Shown here: positions 16,889-26,956 of the stretch, one piece after another
How the letters are laid out: every line of letters starts with the position of its first letter
Position numbering within the stretch: the stretch's first letter is position 1
From: Cellulosimicrobium funkei
GTDB lineage: Bacteria > Actinomycetota > Actinomycetes > Actinomycetales > Cellulomonadaceae
Reading direction: 5' to 3'
Assembly (NCBI RefSeq): GCF_004519295.1
Contig: NZ_SOZH01000001.1
Span: 62,001 to 126,000, forward strand
Length of the DNA: 64,000 nucleotides
The notes under the pieces: model-generated
Database searches by the model: none
Seen by the model: only the letters and a program-made list of their open reading frames with translations
Told to the model about the DNA's origin: nothing
Program-made: the position numbers and the translations under genes

Positions 16889-18448
16889 GTGAAGAGACTC
16901 CTCGCGAGCGCTGCGGCGACGGCGCTCGCGCTCGGTGGCCTGATCGTGGCCACCGCGGCACCCGCCTCCGCCCACACGCCCGTCGTCACGGCCGACTGCA
17001 CGACGCTCTCGGTGAAGCTCTGGGCCTACTCGAAGAAGAGCAACGACCTGACCGTCACCGTGGACGGCAAGGAGGTCGAGTCCACGACCTTCCAGCGCGA
17101 GCTCACGCGCTCCTACGACCTCGACCCCACGCAGGACCACACCTGGACCGTCTCCGTCGACGCGTCCGACGGCCGCCAGTACGACTACGACCAGTCCGGC
17201 TCGACCCGGGCCTGCGAGACGCCCGACGCCCCCGTCCAGGTCGGCGTCTACGTGTACCCCAAGATCGACCCCGCACAGCCCGCGGCGTGGGAGAACTCCG
17301 GCCCGCAGAAGATCGTCACGGGCACCGAGGTCGCCCTGCCCGAGAAGCCGTGGGACAGGGCCTGGGTCGTGCAGCCCCTCGACCTGGAGGACGTGAGCGA
17401 GGTCGCCCGCGCGATCCAGCCGGACGTCGACACGGCCGACCTCTGCACCGCGTGGGCAGTCCAGCAGGACCTCGTGGACCTCCCCGGCGGTCTCGACGAC
17501 CTCCCCACGGACATCCGCTACTCGCCCGACGGCGAGCACCTCGGCGAGTTCCCCGAGGGCACGCTCGTCGCGTGGGACCACCAGGACCTCGCCGACCTCC
17601 TCCCCGAGGACGCGTGCGACACCCCGAGGCCCGGCACTCCCGCCACGCCGGTCGCGCCGGAGGTCGACGTGGTCACGCCGGCCGTGCCGGCCGCCGTCGA
17701 GGTCTGTGGCACGGAGCTCACGAAGCAGGACCTCCCGGCCGAGTCGGAGGACGTCCGGTACGAGCTCACGGCGGAGGGCGTCGTCGCCGTCCCGAAGAGC
17801 GCCGCGGCGACCTTCTCCTCGGAGACGGCGAAGCTCGGCTACGTCGTGGCCACGAACGGCCGCAGCGCGCTGCTCCCGCTCGTCGATCTGCTGCCCTCCG
17901 ACGAGACGTGCGCGCTCGTGCCCGGCGAGATCGGCGCCGTCTGCCAGGGCGACGTCCCGTACCTCGGCTACGAGCTCGGCCTGCCCGAGGGCGCGACGGT
18001 CGACTCGGAGACCCCGCTGACGATCACCTTCCTGCACCCGAGCGGCGGCGAGAACTACGTCGTGCCGGACCAGCCGCTCAGCGGGACCCTTCTGTGGCCG
18101 GGAGCCTCCGCCGAGGAGCCGAAGCAGTGGCCCGGGTTCGTCCGGAACGAGGACGGCTCGTACACCCAGACCGACGGCAACTACGCCTGGACCCGCGACG
18201 GCGCCAAGGTGCTGTTCGAGGTCAACCCGTCGTACTCCACCGTGGTCGAGTACCCGCCGGCGACGAGCGCGTGCGCGAACCCGCCCGTCGCCCCCGTGGC
18301 CGTCGAGGACGTCGCAGGACCCGAGGAGCCGACCGGCCCCGCGCTCGCCACGACCGGTGCGACGGTCGCCGGCGCGGCCGCGTTCGCCGCGCTGCTCGTC
18401 GGCGGTGGGGCCCTGGTGCTCTGGCTGCGCCGCCGAGCCCAGGCCTGA
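16889..18448 (+). CDS. sortase-anchored surface protein (LAXTG type)
   Basis: 519 aa from GTG 16889 (GAAGGGA about 10 bases upstream), chosen because a signal peptide starts there: VKRLLASAAATALALGGLIVATAAPASA. An Ig-like/TEC-repeat-type domain follows (CTTLSVKLWAYSKKSNDLTVTVDG), then two Cys-bounded, Asp/Pro-rich repeats (about 180-250 and 270-350) and a folded C-terminal part. It ends with a classic wall-sorting signal: LATTG (486-490), a hydrophobic segment and RRRAQA. LAXTG is typical of class E sortases. No enzyme motif seen. The gene has its own promoter region and terminator. It is inserted on the opposite strand between the normally contiguous DUF721 and gyrB. Confidence 0.88.
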   Translation: MKRLLASAAATALALGGLIVATAAPASAHTPVVTADCTTLSVKLWAYSKKSNDLTVTVDGKEVESTTFQRELTRSYDLDPTQDHTWTVSVDASDGRQYDYDQSGSTRACETPDAPVQVGVYVYPKIDPAQPAAWENSGPQKIVTGTEVALPEKPWDRAWVVQPLDLEDVSEVARAIQPDVDTADLCTAWAVQQDLVDLPGGLDDLPTDIRYSPDGEHLGEFPEGTLVAWDHQDLADLLPEDACDTPRPGTPATPVAPEVDVVTPAVPAAVEVCGTELTKQDLPAESEDVRYELTAEGVVAVPKSAAATFSSETAKLGYVVATNGRSALLPLVDLLPSDETCALVPGEIGAVCQGDVPYLGYELGLPEGATVDSETPLTITFLHPSGGENYVVPDQPLSGTLLWPGASAEEPKQWPGFVRNEDGSYTQTDGNYAWTRDGAKVLFEVNPSYSTVVEYPPATSACANPPVAPVAVEDVAGPEEPTGPALATTGATVAGAAAFAALLVGGGALVLWLRRRAQA

Positions 18449-18486
18449 CCCCCTGACGTGGTGACCAACGCCCCGGTCACCACCGC

Positions 18487-18519
18487 GAGGCCCGCCGTGC
18501 CCCCTGCACGGCGGGCCTC
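18487..18519 (+). terminator. terminator between the surface-protein gene and DUF721
   Basis: A perfect 14-bp stem (18487-18500 with 18506-18519) with loop CCCCT, 38 bases after the surface-protein stop. It also lies 19 bases past the DUF721 stop on the other strand, so it can serve both convergent genes. Confidence 0.85.
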
Positions 18520-18538
18520 GTCGTCGGTCCGGACCTTC

Positions 18539-19159
18539 TCAGCCCCAGGTGTCGCGGGGGCCCGGCCCCCGGACGGACTTCTTCCCCCGGCGGAAGCTCG
18601 GACCCGCCGGCCCGAGCACGGTCACCGTCTCGACGACCCCCTCGCCCACCTCGCGCGCGAGCCGCTCGAGCAGCTGCGGCGTGAGGAGCCGCACCTGCGT
18701 CGCCCACGCCGTCGAGTCGGCCCGCACGACGAGCACCTTGTCCTCGAACGTCTCGGGCTCGCAGTGGTCGGCGACCTGGTCGCCCACGACCTCGCGCCAC
18801 CGCCCGACGACGCCCCCCACCGACACGTCCGCGACCCAGTCCCGCTCGCGCAGCAGGCGCGCGACGACGTCGCCCAGGAGCTGCGGGTCGCGACCGCCCG
18901 GGCGCGCGCCCGACGTCGGCGGGTCCGCGAGGATGCGTCGGCGAGGCTCCTGCCCGGGCCGGAGCCCCTTCGCGCGCGCCGCCGCCTTGGCGCGGTTCAG
19001 GGCCTGCCGCGCCACCTCCGCCGGTGGGGTCAGCTCCACGACGTGGCCGACGGGCAGCCCCGTCGTGCGTCGCTCCGGGAGGTCGTCGGCCGGGCCGGGG
19101 CGCGCGTCGTCGTCCTGGCCGTCCGCCCGGTCCCGGTCCGCGGGCTCAGTCCTCGACAC
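18539..19159 (-). CDS. DUF721 (DciA-like) protein
   Basis: 206 aa. The GTG at 19159 overlaps the recF stop (recF ends at 19146), so it is coupled to recF. A longer frame exists but lies inside recF. The N-terminal half is charged and disordered ([22 protein letters not shown]). The C-terminal DUF721/KH-like domain spans about 100-190 ([44 protein letters not shown], then [23 protein letters not shown]). DUF721 proteins are related to DciA, the widespread loader of the replicative helicase DnaB, which fits an origin-proximal gene; in this organism that role is an inference. Confidence 0.9.
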   Translation of the reverse strand: MSRTEPADRDRADGQDDDARPGPADDLPERRTTGLPVGHVVELTPPAEVARQALNRAKAAARAKGLRPGQEPRRRILADPPTSGARPGGRDPQLLGDVVARLLRERDWVADVSVGGVVGRWREVVGDQVADHCEPETFEDKVLVVRADSTAWATQVRLLTPQLLERLAREVGEGVVETVTVLGPAGPSFRRGKKSVRGPGPRDTWG

Positions 19160-20450
19160 GGTGCACCGTCCCGTCGTGCACCGCGAACCGCGCACCGTCG
19201 AGCCGGCTCGGGACGTCGTCGGGCACGGCCGCGGTGATGATCACCTGGCCCGCGTCGGCCACGAGCTCGGCGAGCCGCTCGCGCCGCCGGACGTCGAGCT
19301 CGGCGAACACGTCGTCGAGCACGAGGATCGGCTCGCCGTCGGGCCCCCACTGGTCAGCCCACAGGAGCGAGTCGAGGCCCGCGGGGGCGCCGTCGCGCAG
19401 CAGCCGGTACGACGCCAGCCGCAGCGCGAGCGCGAACGACCACGACTCGCCGTGGCTCGCGTAGCCCTTCGCCGGGAGGCCGCCCAGGGTGAGGACGAGG
19501 TCGTCGCGGTGGGGACCGACGAGGTTCACCCCGCGGTCGACCTCCTTCGCGCGCACGGCCTCCATGGCCTCCAGCATGCGCCTCTCGAGGGCCGCCACGT
19601 CGGGGATGCCCGACGCCGGTGCGTCGCCCGGGTCCGCGGCGTCACCCGCCGCGGGCGGCCTCACGGGACCGTCGTCCGCGTCGAGCGCCTCGTCCACGGA
19701 CGAGCGGTACGCGATGCGCGCCTCGCCCTGCCCCGCGCTGACCTGCTCGTACGCCTCCGCGACGTAGGGCGTGAGCGCGGCCACGAGCTGCAGGCGCAGC
19801 GCCGTGATCTCCGCGCCGAGGCTCGCGAGGCGCGCGTCCCACACCTCGAGCGTCGCGAGCGGCGAGGCCGCGGTCTCGGGTGCGTCGTCCTCGGGCGGCG
19901 GCTCGACGGCGGACGGCCTCCGCCGGCCGCGGCCGCGCAGCGCCGTCGCCGACTTCAGCAGCGCGCCGCGCTGGCGCAGCACCCGGTCGTAGTCCGCGAG
20001 GAGCGCCGCCACGCGCGGCACCAGGAGCACCGCGAGCTGGTCGAGGAAGCGACGCCGCCCGTCCGGGTCGCCCTTGACGAGCGCGAGGTCCTCCGGCGCG
20101 AAGAGCACCGTCCGGACGATGCCGAGCACGTCGCGCGGCCGCTGGGCCGGGGACCGGTTGATCCGCGCCCGGTTGGCCCGCCCCGACGCGATCTCGAGCT
20201 CCACGGTGCTCGCCCGGTCGCCCCGCACGACGCGCGTCCGCACGACGGCGCGCGTCGCACCCGCACGGACGAGCGCGGCGTCGCCCGCGACGCGGTGGCT
20301 CGCGAGCGTCGCGACGTACCCGATCGCCTCGACGAGGTTCGTCTTGCCCTGCCCGTTCTGCCCGACGAGCGCGTTCACGCCCGGGACGAGCTCGACGTCG
20401 ACGGACTCGTACGAGCGGAAGTCGACGAGGGAGAGGTGCGAGACGTACAT
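19146..20450 (-). CDS. recF: DNA repair and replication protein RecF
   Basis: 434 aa, ATG start. An SMC-like ATPase that loads RecA at single-strand gaps. Walker A GQNGQGKT (30-37), the ABC signature region [15 protein letters not shown], and Walker [12 protein letters not shown] (376-386). Longer than the usual 360-380 aa because of two low-complexity inserts ([19 protein letters not shown] and [21 protein letters not shown]). It follows gnd at a short distance and overlaps DUF721, as expected for the dnaN-gnd-recF-DUF721 operon. Confidence 0.97.
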   Translation of the reverse strand: MYVSHLSLVDFRSYESVDVELVPGVNALVGQNGQGKTNLVEAIGYVATLASHRVAGDAALVRAGATRAVVRTRVVRGDRASTVELEIASGRANRARINRSPAQRPRDVLGIVRTVLFAPEDLALVKGDPDGRRRFLDQLAVLLVPRVAALLADYDRVLRQRGALLKSATALRGRGRRRPSAVEPPPEDDAPETAASPLATLEVWDARLASLGAEITALRLQLVAALTPYVAEAYEQVSAGQGEARIAYRSSVDEALDADDGPVRPPAAGDAADPGDAPASGIPDVAALERRMLEAMEAVRAKEVDRGVNLVGPHRDDLVLTLGGLPAKGYASHGESWSFALALRLASYRLLRDGAPAGLDSLLWADQWGPDGEPILVLDDVFAELDVRRRERLAELVADAGQVIITAAVPDDVPSRLDGARFAVHDGTVHRVED

Positions 20451-20487
20451 CGGTGCGGCGAGGGTCGAGGAGGTCGGAGGGGACCGG

Positions 20488-21426
20488 TCAGGCCGGGGGT
20501 TCGAGGGGCCCGGCTCCCGGGGAGGCGGGCCCGGCCGCCTTGACCGCGTGCCCGCCGAACTGCTGGCGCAGGGCGGCGACGGCCTTGAGCGCGGGCGACT
20601 GCTCCTGGCGCGAGGCGAAGCGCGCGAAGAGGGCGGCGGAGATCACCGGCAGCGGGACGGCGTTGTCGATCGCCTCGTCGACCGTCCAGCGGCCCTCGCC
20701 GGAGTCGTCGACCCAGTCGTCGATCGCGGCGAGCTGCGGGTCCTCCTCGAGCGCCTTGACGAAGAGGTCGAGGAGCCACGAGCGCACGACCGTGCCACGG
20801 GTCCACGCCTTCATCGTGCCGTGCACGTCCTTGACGAGCTCACTCTTCGCGGCGAGGAGCTCGTAGCCCTCGGCGTACGCCTGCATGAGCCCGTACTCGA
20901 TGCCGTTGTGGACCATCTTCGCGAAGTGCCCGGCACCGACCTCGCCCGCGTGGACGAAGCCCTCCTCGCGCGGGCCGTCGGGACGCAGCGCGTCGAAGAC
21001 CGGCATGGCCGCCTCGACGTACGTCCGGTCCCCGCCGACCATGAGCCCGTAGCCGTTCTCGAGGCCCCAGACGCCGCCCGAGACACCGACGTCGAGGTAG
21101 CCGACGCCCTTCTCGGCCAGCTCCGCGGCCCGCGCCTGGTCCTCGGCGTAGTAGGAGTTCCCACCCTCGATGACGAAGTCGCCCTCGCCGAGCAGACCGC
21201 CGAGCTCGGTGACCACGCCGCGGGTCGCGTCGCCCGCCGGGACCATGACCCACACGATGCGCGGGCCGTCGTCGGGCAGGGCCGCGACGAGGTCGGCGAG
21301 CGTCGCGACGTCCGACACCTCGGGACGAGGGTCGTAGCCGACGACCTCGATACCGGCGGCGCGGACGCGCGCCCGCATGTTGTTGCCCATCTTGCCGAGG
21401 CCGACGAGGCCGATGCGCGTGACCAT
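20488..21426 (-). CDS. gnd: 6-phosphogluconate dehydrogenase, decarboxylating (GntZ/short type)
   Basis: 312 aa from ATG 21426 with GGAGGAC 5 bases upstream. Converts 6-phosphogluconate to ribulose 5-phosphate, CO2 and NAD(P)H in the oxidative pentose phosphate path. N-terminal Rossmann motif [13 protein letters not shown], then substrate motif EGGNSYY, GVSGG, and the catalytic Lys in [12 protein letters not shown]. This is the roughly 300-residue form usually found between dnaN and recF in Actinobacteria, not the 470-residue long form. Upstream extension of the frame overlaps dnaN antiphase and is not used. The C-terminus has a small Gly/Pro/Ala-rich tail. Confidence 0.96.
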   Translation of the reverse strand: MVTRIGLVGLGKMGNNMRARVRAAGIEVVGYDPRPEVSDVATLADLVAALPDDGPRIVWVMVPAGDATRGVVTELGGLLGEGDFVIEGGNSYYAEDQARAAELAEKGVGYLDVGVSGGVWGLENGYGLMVGGDRTYVEAAMPVFDALRPDGPREEGFVHAGEVGAGHFAKMVHNGIEYGLMQAYAEGYELLAAKSELVKDVHGTMKAWTRGTVVRSWLLDLFVKALEEDPQLAAIDDWVDDSGEGRWTVDEAIDNAVPLPVISAALFARFASRQEQSPALKAVAALRQQFGGHAVKAAGPASPGAGPLEPPA

Positions 21427-21479
21427 ACGAGTCCTCCGGGGTGCGGTGGTGCGGTGCGAGCCGTCCGGCTCCGTCGGGA

Positions 21480-22610
21480 TCAGCCGGCGAAGCGGATCGG
21501 CACCAGCAGGTAGCGGTAGTGGGACGAGTCCTCGCCGTCCAGGGAGTCCTGACCCGTGAACTCGACCGGCTTGTTCGGGTGCGTGAAGCTCAGGCGCACG
21601 AAGTCGGTGCCGAGCGCGCCCAGGCCGTCGAGCAGGAACTGCGGGTTGAACGCCACCGAGATGTCCTCGCCGACGAGCACCGCCTCCAGCGCCTCGGACG
21701 CCTGCGCGTCGTCGCCCTGTCCGGCGTCCAGGACGACCTGGCCGTCCGTGAACGACAGGCGGATCGGCGTGTTGCGCTCGGCGACCAGGGACACGCGCTT
21801 GGCGGCGTCGATGAGCGGGGCGGTGGGGACGACGGCGTGGATGGGCGTCTCGTCCGGGAAGAGCCGACGCACTGCGGGGTAGTCGCCGTCGACGAGCTGC
21901 GACGTCGTGTGACGCCCCCCGGCCTCGAAGCCGATGAGGTCCACGCCGGCGCCCGTGTTGAGCCCGATGTTGACGAGGCCCGAGCCGCCGAGGGACTTCG
22001 CCACGTCGTTGAGGGTGCGCGCGCGCACGAGGGCGACGGCGGAGTAGCTCGGGGTCACGGGCGTCCAGGTGAGCTCGCGCAGGGCGAGGCGGTACCGGTC
22101 CGTCGCGAGGAGCGTGATCTTCTCGCCCTCGATCTCGACGCGCACGCCCGTGAGGAGGGGGAGCGTGTCGTCGCGGCTCGCCGCCACCGTGACCTGTGCG
22201 ACGGCGTTCGTCAGCTCGTCGCCCGAGACGGTGCCGGAGAGCTCGGGCATCGCGGGCAGCGCCGGGTACTCGTCCACCGGCATGGTGAGGAGCGTGAACC
22301 GGCTCGCGCCGCACGTCACCGTGACCTTGTTGCCCTCGAGGACGACGTCCACGGGCTTCGCGGGCAGCGCCCGGGAGATCTCGGCGAGCAGCCGGCCGGA
22401 GACGAGGACGGTGCCGGGCTCGCTGACCTCGGCGGGGATCTCCGAGCGGGCCGAGACCTCGTAGTCGAAGCTCGACAGCCCGATGGTCCCCGACGCGTCG
22501 GCCTCGAGCCGGACCCCGGCGAGGACGGGCGCGGGCGGGCGGGTCGGCAGGGTTCGCGCCGTCCAGGTCACCGCGTCGGCCAGGACATCACGCTCAACCC
22601 GGAACTTCAT
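21480..22610 (-). CDS. dnaN: DNA polymerase III sliding clamp (beta subunit)
   Basis: 376 aa from ATG 22610 with GAGAGGG 6 bases upstream; the frame is open further upstream but that part is non-coding oriC flank. Ring-forming processivity factor. Starts MKFRVERDVLADAVTWTARTLP; three repeated clamp domains, with LLTGVRVEIEGEKITLLATDRYRLA in the second and the C-terminal SSHYRYLLVPIRF typical of actinobacterial beta clamps. First gene left of oriC. Confidence 0.98.
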   Translation of the reverse strand: MKFRVERDVLADAVTWTARTLPTRPPAPVLAGVRLEADASGTIGLSSFDYEVSARSEIPAEVSEPGTVLVSGRLLAEISRALPAKPVDVVLEGNKVTVTCGASRFTLLTMPVDEYPALPAMPELSGTVSGDELTNAVAQVTVAASRDDTLPLLTGVRVEIEGEKITLLATDRYRLALRELTWTPVTPSYSAVALVRARTLNDVAKSLGGSGLVNIGLNTGAGVDLIGFEAGGRHTTSQLVDGDYPAVRRLFPDETPIHAVVPTAPLIDAAKRVSLVAERNTPIRLSFTDGQVVLDAGQGDDAQASEALEAVLVGEDISVAFNPQFLLDGLGALGTDFVRLSFTHPNKPVEFTGQDSLDGEDSSHYRYLLVPIRFAG

Positions 22611-24086
22611 CCCACACCCTCTCGTCCCCACGTCTCGGTCGGACCCGATCTTCACATGTGCCGTCCTGCTTCGCCGCGACGCCGGGCTCGCCGTCGGGGC
22701 CGCTCGTCCTCGATCGTCCACCGGGCAGGTCTGCCGCTGTGGACACGAGGTGCCGGGTCGCAGGTCCGCGCACACGTGTCGTGCATGAACCCTACGCGAG
22801 GAGGCGGGTGGGAGGAACTGGAACGGCGGGCCTGGGGACGGAGGCCCGACGGCGGTCTCCGCCGACGTCGCGCGCTCACCACGGCTCGGCCAGGATCAGG
22901 AGCGGGCTCGTGGAGCACAGGTCGCACCGTCGGCCGCCGGAGCCTGATGAAGGCGTGTGGAATTTCCCTCTGAGAACACTTTCGTCGTCGTCATAGGGAT
23001 TGTGGATCTCGTGGAAAACCGGTGTCCGCCCAGGTCAGAGGGCACAAATGCGTGTGGACGAACCGGTGGGCCCAGTGTGGGAAAGTCGCGGCGCCTGTGG
23101 GCGGCCGATCTGTCCCCACACGTCGTCCACTGATCGAGGGTGGCCCGTCCACACTGAGAGGGCCTTCGTCCACAGCTGTCCACAGAACTGTGCACAGAGC
23201 CCCTCCGGGTGAGCCGTCCACAGGGTGTGTACGAGGCCGCCGTCCACAGGTTTCGGGGGGAAAACCATGATGTTGTCAGGATTTGTCGCCCCGCACGAGA
23301 CCCTGTGGTCCACCGTCGTCGTCTGCATTCCGCGGATGTGAATACCCACAGGAGTCCTGTGGATGACTGTGGACAACTCCACCCACAAGCTGTGTACGAG
23401 TGTCGTACCTGCCCGTGGCTGGAGAGGCGCGTCGGTGCTTGACGCCGATTTCCACAGAATAGAGCACCACGGTGGGTAAGCCTGTGGACAGCGCGCGGGA
23501 CACGTGGGGAAGGGTCTTCGGGGTCGGCGACGAGCTGGTGAGACCGTCCACTGGCGGTGGACAACCCCCATGGCAGACCGCTCGGGGAGGGGCGCGTCTG
23601 GTCCGTCCCGGGGCGTCGGACGGCGTCTCGTCGCGCGACGAGAGTGGACAGCCAGAAGAAGACCGGCATGGTCGACGAGGGATCTCGGTGATCTCGGAGG
23701 CGCTCCGGCGGGGGACGACGAGAATCTCCCGGGCAGAGACCTGGAACGTGATGGACATGGATCGTCCGAGCTCGACGCAGGCCGAGGAGGGCCGCCGGGG
23801 CGCGTGACGGGGGGCCACCGGTGGTGTGAGGGGCGACGCGAGAGAGCCCGGCGGAGGCGCCTGACCGCGGCTCGTGCCGAGGGCTGCGTCCGGCCCGGGT
23901 GCGAGGCAGAACGGCGGGGATGTGCGGTTGCCTCCCCGTACGGCGCACCCGCCATGGGCTCAGGAAGCGCCGGTGCGCGGGGGCGACCCGCTTCGTCCGG
24001 GACCGGACCGCACCGTGAGGGGGAGAGCCGCGGTCAGCGCGGCGTCGAGCCGACGAGCAGTACCGTCCGGGCACGGCCTCGCCGCC
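22611..24086. other. oriC: chromosomal replication origin (oriC), dnaN-dnaA intergenic region
   Basis: 1.48 kb with no supported gene. DnaA boxes crowd into about 22980-23570: exact consensus in reverse at 23368-23376 (TGTGGACAA), and one- or two-mismatch boxes at 22738, 23053, 23166, 23176, 23188, 23214, 23240 and 23483, on both strands. A locally AT-richer stretch (around 23260-23284, GGGGAAAACCATGATG) could help unwinding. A box-rich dnaA-dnaN gap is the canonical actinobacterial oriC. The part from 23580 to 24086 shows nothing specific. Confidence 0.93.
23368..23376 (-). promoter_or_regulatory. consensus DnaA box in oriC
   Basis: TGTGGACAA, reverse complement of TTGTCCACA, within the cluster of near-consensus boxes. 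Confidence 0.85.
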
Positions 24087-25508
24087 TCAGCCGCGGTGCT
24101 GCTGCTTGATCCGGCTCGTGAGCTCCGTGACCTGGTTGTACGTGGAGCGACGCTCGGCCATCTGCTCGGTGATCTTGCGGTTCGCGTGCATGACCGTCGT
24201 GTGGTCGCGGCCCCCGAACTGCTGCCCGATCTTCGGGAGCGACAGGTCGGTGAGCTCTCGGCACAGGTACATCGCGATCTGGCGAGCGGTGACGAGGACG
24301 CGCGATCGCGAGCTGCCGCAGAGGTCGTCGATCGTCAGGCCGAAGTACGCGGCGGTCTGCGCGATGATCGCGGCGGGGGTGATCTCCGCGCTGTCCTCGT
24401 CGGTGATGAGGTCCTTGAGCACGATCTCCGCGAGCGGGAGGTCGACCTGCTGGCGGTTGAGGTTCGCGAACGCGGTGACACGGATCAGCGCGCCCTCGAG
24501 CTCCCGGATGTTCGTCGAGATGCGCGACCCGATGTAGGACAGCACGTCGTCCGGAGCGGCGAGGCGTTCGCTCGACGCCTTCTTGCGGAGGATCGCGATG
24601 CGCGTCTCGAGGTCCGGCGGCTGGACGTCGGTGATGAGGCCCCACTCGAACCGGGACCGCAGGCGGTCCTCGAACCCGTTGAGCTGCTTGGGGGGCAGGT
24701 CGGACGTGATGACGACCTGCTTGTTGGCGTTGTGCAGCGCGTTGAAGGTGTGGAAGAACTCCTCCATCGTCTGCTCCTTGCCCTGCAGGAACTGGATGTC
24801 GTCGATGAGGAGCACGTCGACGTCGCGGTAGCGCCGCTGGAACGCTCCGGCCTTGCCCTCGCCGATGGAGTTGATGAAGTCGTTCGTGAACTCCTCCGAG
24901 TTCACGTAGCGCACGCGCACGTTGGGGTACAGGTTGTGGGCGTAGTGCCCGATCGCGTGCAGCAGGTGCGTCTTGCCGAGCCCGGAGTCCCCGTAGATGA
25001 ACAGCGGGTTGTAGGCCTTGGCGGGTGCCTCGGCCACCGCGACCGCGGCGGCGTGCGCGAACCGGTTGGAGGAGCCGATGACGAACGTCTCGAAGACGTA
25101 CTTGGGGTTCAGCCGGCTCGGCTCGGCCTGGGGACGGGGCGGGGGAGGCGCCGGCAGGTCCGGGAGGAGCACGTCGTCGGGCTCGATGTAGGGCCGCTCG
25201 ACCGCCGGCCGCGACGCGGGCGCGAGGACGGGGTCGGAGCTGAGCTCCGGGTCGACGGTGATGCCGAACCGGACGTCGCGCCCGAGGCAGGAGGACATCG
25301 CGGTCACCAGCTCGTCGCGGACCCGCGTCTCGAGGTACGTGCGGGTCTGCTCGTGGGGGACCGCGATGAAGACGGTGTCGTCCAGGATCGCGAGCGGCTT
25401 GGCCAGCCGGATGAACGCGATCTGCCGCGGAGTGATGTCCGGGCTCGCCTCGAGGATGCTCAGGGTCTGCGCCCAGACGTCGGCGATGTTCTCGTCCGGG
25501 TTGGCCAC
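24087..25508 (-). CDS. dnaA: chromosomal replication initiator DnaA
   Basis: 473 aa from GTG 25508, with GAGGAA 7 bases upstream; upstream open frame rejected. Domain I at 1-90, a short Pro-rich domain II (110-130), AAA+ domain III with Walker A GDSGLGKT (173-180) and Walker B VLLIDDIQF (232-240), and DNA-binding domain IV with the signature GGRDHTTVMHA (about 432-442). Binds the DnaA boxes of the adjacent oriC and opens the duplex. A consensus DnaA box 155 bp upstream of the start suggests autoregulation. Confidence 0.98.
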   Translation of the reverse strand: MANPDENIADVWAQTLSILEASPDITPRQIAFIRLAKPLAILDDTVFIAVPHEQTRTYLETRVRDELVTAMSSCLGRDVRFGITVDPELSSDPVLAPASRPAVERPYIEPDDVLLPDLPAPPPPRPQAEPSRLNPKYVFETFVIGSSNRFAHAAAVAVAEAPAKAYNPLFIYGDSGLGKTHLLHAIGHYAHNLYPNVRVRYVNSEEFTNDFINSIGEGKAGAFQRRYRDVDVLLIDDIQFLQGKEQTMEEFFHTFNALHNANKQVVITSDLPPKQLNGFEDRLRSRFEWGLITDVQPPDLETRIAILRKKASSERLAAPDDVLSYIGSRISTNIRELEGALIRVTAFANLNRQQVDLPLAEIVLKDLITDEDSAEITPAAIIAQTAAYFGLTIDDLCGSSRSRVLVTARQIAMYLCRELTDLSLPKIGQQFGGRDHTTVMHANRKITEQMAERRSTYNQVTELTSRIKQQHRG

Positions 25509-26051
25509 GGGCAGTTCCTCACGGGGTCGACAGCGTGCGCCGGGCAGAGCTCCGGCCGTCGAGCACGCTGACGGGCCGGGCGGGGGTGCGCCGACGAGGA
25601 GAAGGTCACGGATGGGGTGATGCTGGGGTCGATCGTGCCACGGGAACCCCTCATCCACATAGTTGTCCACAGGCTGTGGGTTGTAGGGTGAGGATGCTCT
25701 CACCGGCAGGATGCCGGGATCCGGGACGACGCCGCGCCATCGTCGCACGCGGTGAAGGTCGCCCGTCGCGGTTTGACCCGGGGGGGTCGCGCAGCGTAAC
25801 GTCAGACAGCCGTTCCAGGTGTTCTTGGCGCGCCCGCGTGGAGGAAACTCGACGCGAGGCCTCACGTCAGGATCTGCCTGCGAGGACCCGATGCCCCCAG
25901 CAATGGTCATCCGGTCCGCGCGCCTGAGCGGTGACCGGGCGGGCGACCGTCCGGCGCACGACCCGAACCATCGGCAGGAGCCAACCGGAGCCTGTCACTG
26001 CATCGTCGAGGACATAGACGGTGTACCTCCCCGACGTTCTTGGAGTACCTC
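25509..26051. other. dnaA-rpmH divergent regulatory region
   Basis: A 543-bp gap between divergent dnaA and rpmH. It holds one consensus DnaA box (listed separately) and must contain both promoters and the rpmH leader. No ORF here is convincing. Confidence 0.6.
25663..25671 (+). promoter_or_regulatory. DnaA box in the dnaA promoter region
   Basis: TTGTCCACA, a perfect consensus followed by GGCTGTGGG. It lies 155 bp upstream of dnaA, between dnaA and rpmH. Confidence 0.75.
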
Positions 26052-26189
26052 GTGAGCAAGCGGACCTTCCAGCCGAACAACCGGCGCCGGGCGAAGACCC
26101 ACGGCTTCCGGCTGCGCATGCGGACCCGCGCCGGCCGCGCCATCCTGGCTGCCCGCCGCCGCAAGGGCCGCACCGAGCTCTCTGCCTGA
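26052..26189 (+). CDS. rpmH: ribosomal protein bL34
   Basis: 45 aa, GTG 26052 to TGA 26189, with GGAG about 9 bases upstream. The sequence begins [18 protein letters not shown] and continues [21 protein letters not shown], the invariant bL34 pattern; highly basic. First gene of the rightward rpmH-rnpA-yidD-yidC-jag-rsmG cluster. Confidence 0.98.
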   Translation: MSKRTFQPNNRRRAKTHGFRLRMRTRAGRAILAARRRKGRTELSA

Positions 26190-26195
26190 TCGCAC

Positions 26196-26564
26196 GTGCT
26201 CCCCGCGGCGCACCGACTGCGCCGTTCCGTCGATTTCGAGCGGGCGGTGCGCCGCGGCGTGCGTGCTGGTAGGTCGACCGTGGTCGTGCACCTCTCGGAG
26301 GATCCCGAGGGCGCTGCTCAGCCGCAGGTCGGCTTCGTCGTCTCCAAGGCAGTGGGGAACGCGGTGCACCGCAACCTCGTGAAGCGCCGACTGCGCGCCG
26401 CCACGGCGTCGCGTCTCTTCGTGCTGCCCGCGCACGGGCGCGCTGTCGTCCGCGCGCTTCCCGGCGCGGCGCTCGCCTCCTTCGAGGAGCTCAGCGCCGA
26501 CCTCGACAGCGGTCTCGTGCGTGCGACCCGTCGGCTCGACGAGCGAGCGGGCGAGCGTCGATGA
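26196..26564 (+). CDS. rnpA: ribonuclease P protein component
   Basis: 122 aa, GTG start 7 bases after the rpmH stop. Protein cofactor of RNase P, which matures tRNA 5' ends. The diagnostic RNR motif [24 protein letters not shown] lies at about 49-72, and the N-terminal [20 protein letters not shown] is typical. Overlaps yidD by 4 bases. Confidence 0.97.
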   Translation: MLPAAHRLRRSVDFERAVRRGVRAGRSTVVVHLSEDPEGAAQPQVGFVVSKAVGNAVHRNLVKRRLRAATASRLFVLPAHGRAVVRALPGAALASFEELSADLDSGLVRATRRLDERAGERR

Positions 26565-26896
26565 CGACGACCCACCCGCCGCGCGTCCCGGCGCCGCCCT
26601 CGTCCGAGGAGCCGGCACCCGACGAGCGCGGCGTCGTCCGCCGCGTCGCCGACCTGCTGCGCCGGGTCCCCGCGCTCACGCTGATCGGCATGATCAGGGC
26701 CTACCAGTCGGTGATCTCCCCGATGACCGGGCCCACGTGCAAGTACTACCCGTCCTGCTCCCAGTACGCCCTCACGGCGGTGCGTCGTCACGGCGCCCTG
26801 CGCGGAACGGGCCTCGCCCTCTGGCGGCTGCTGCGCTGCAACCCCTGGAGCCTCGGTGGGGTCGACGACGTTCCGCCGGCACGACACACGCACTAG
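26561..26896 (+). CDS. yidD: membrane protein insertion efficiency factor YidD
   Basis: 111 aa; the start ATG overlaps the rnpA stop (ATGA). A small amphipathic protein that assists YidC-dependent insertion. A disordered Pro-rich N-terminus (1-35) precedes the conserved core [26 protein letters not shown] (45-70) and [17 protein letters not shown]. Usual position between rnpA and yidC. Confidence 0.96.
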   Translation: MTTTHPPRVPAPPSSEEPAPDERGVVRRVADLLRRVPALTLIGMIRAYQSVISPMTGPTCKYYPSCSQYALTAVRRHGALRGTGLALWRLLRCNPWSLGGVDDVPPARHTH

Positions 26897-26956
26897 TCCG
26901 TAGCCCGATCCCGGGCGATTCACACGCTTTGTCTGAAGTTGAGGGAGCAGTCACCG

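Noticed and set aside
23035-23955. 306-codon minus-strand ORF across oriC
   Set aside because: No homology-like features, extreme Arg/Pro/Ser content, and it covers the DnaA-box array.
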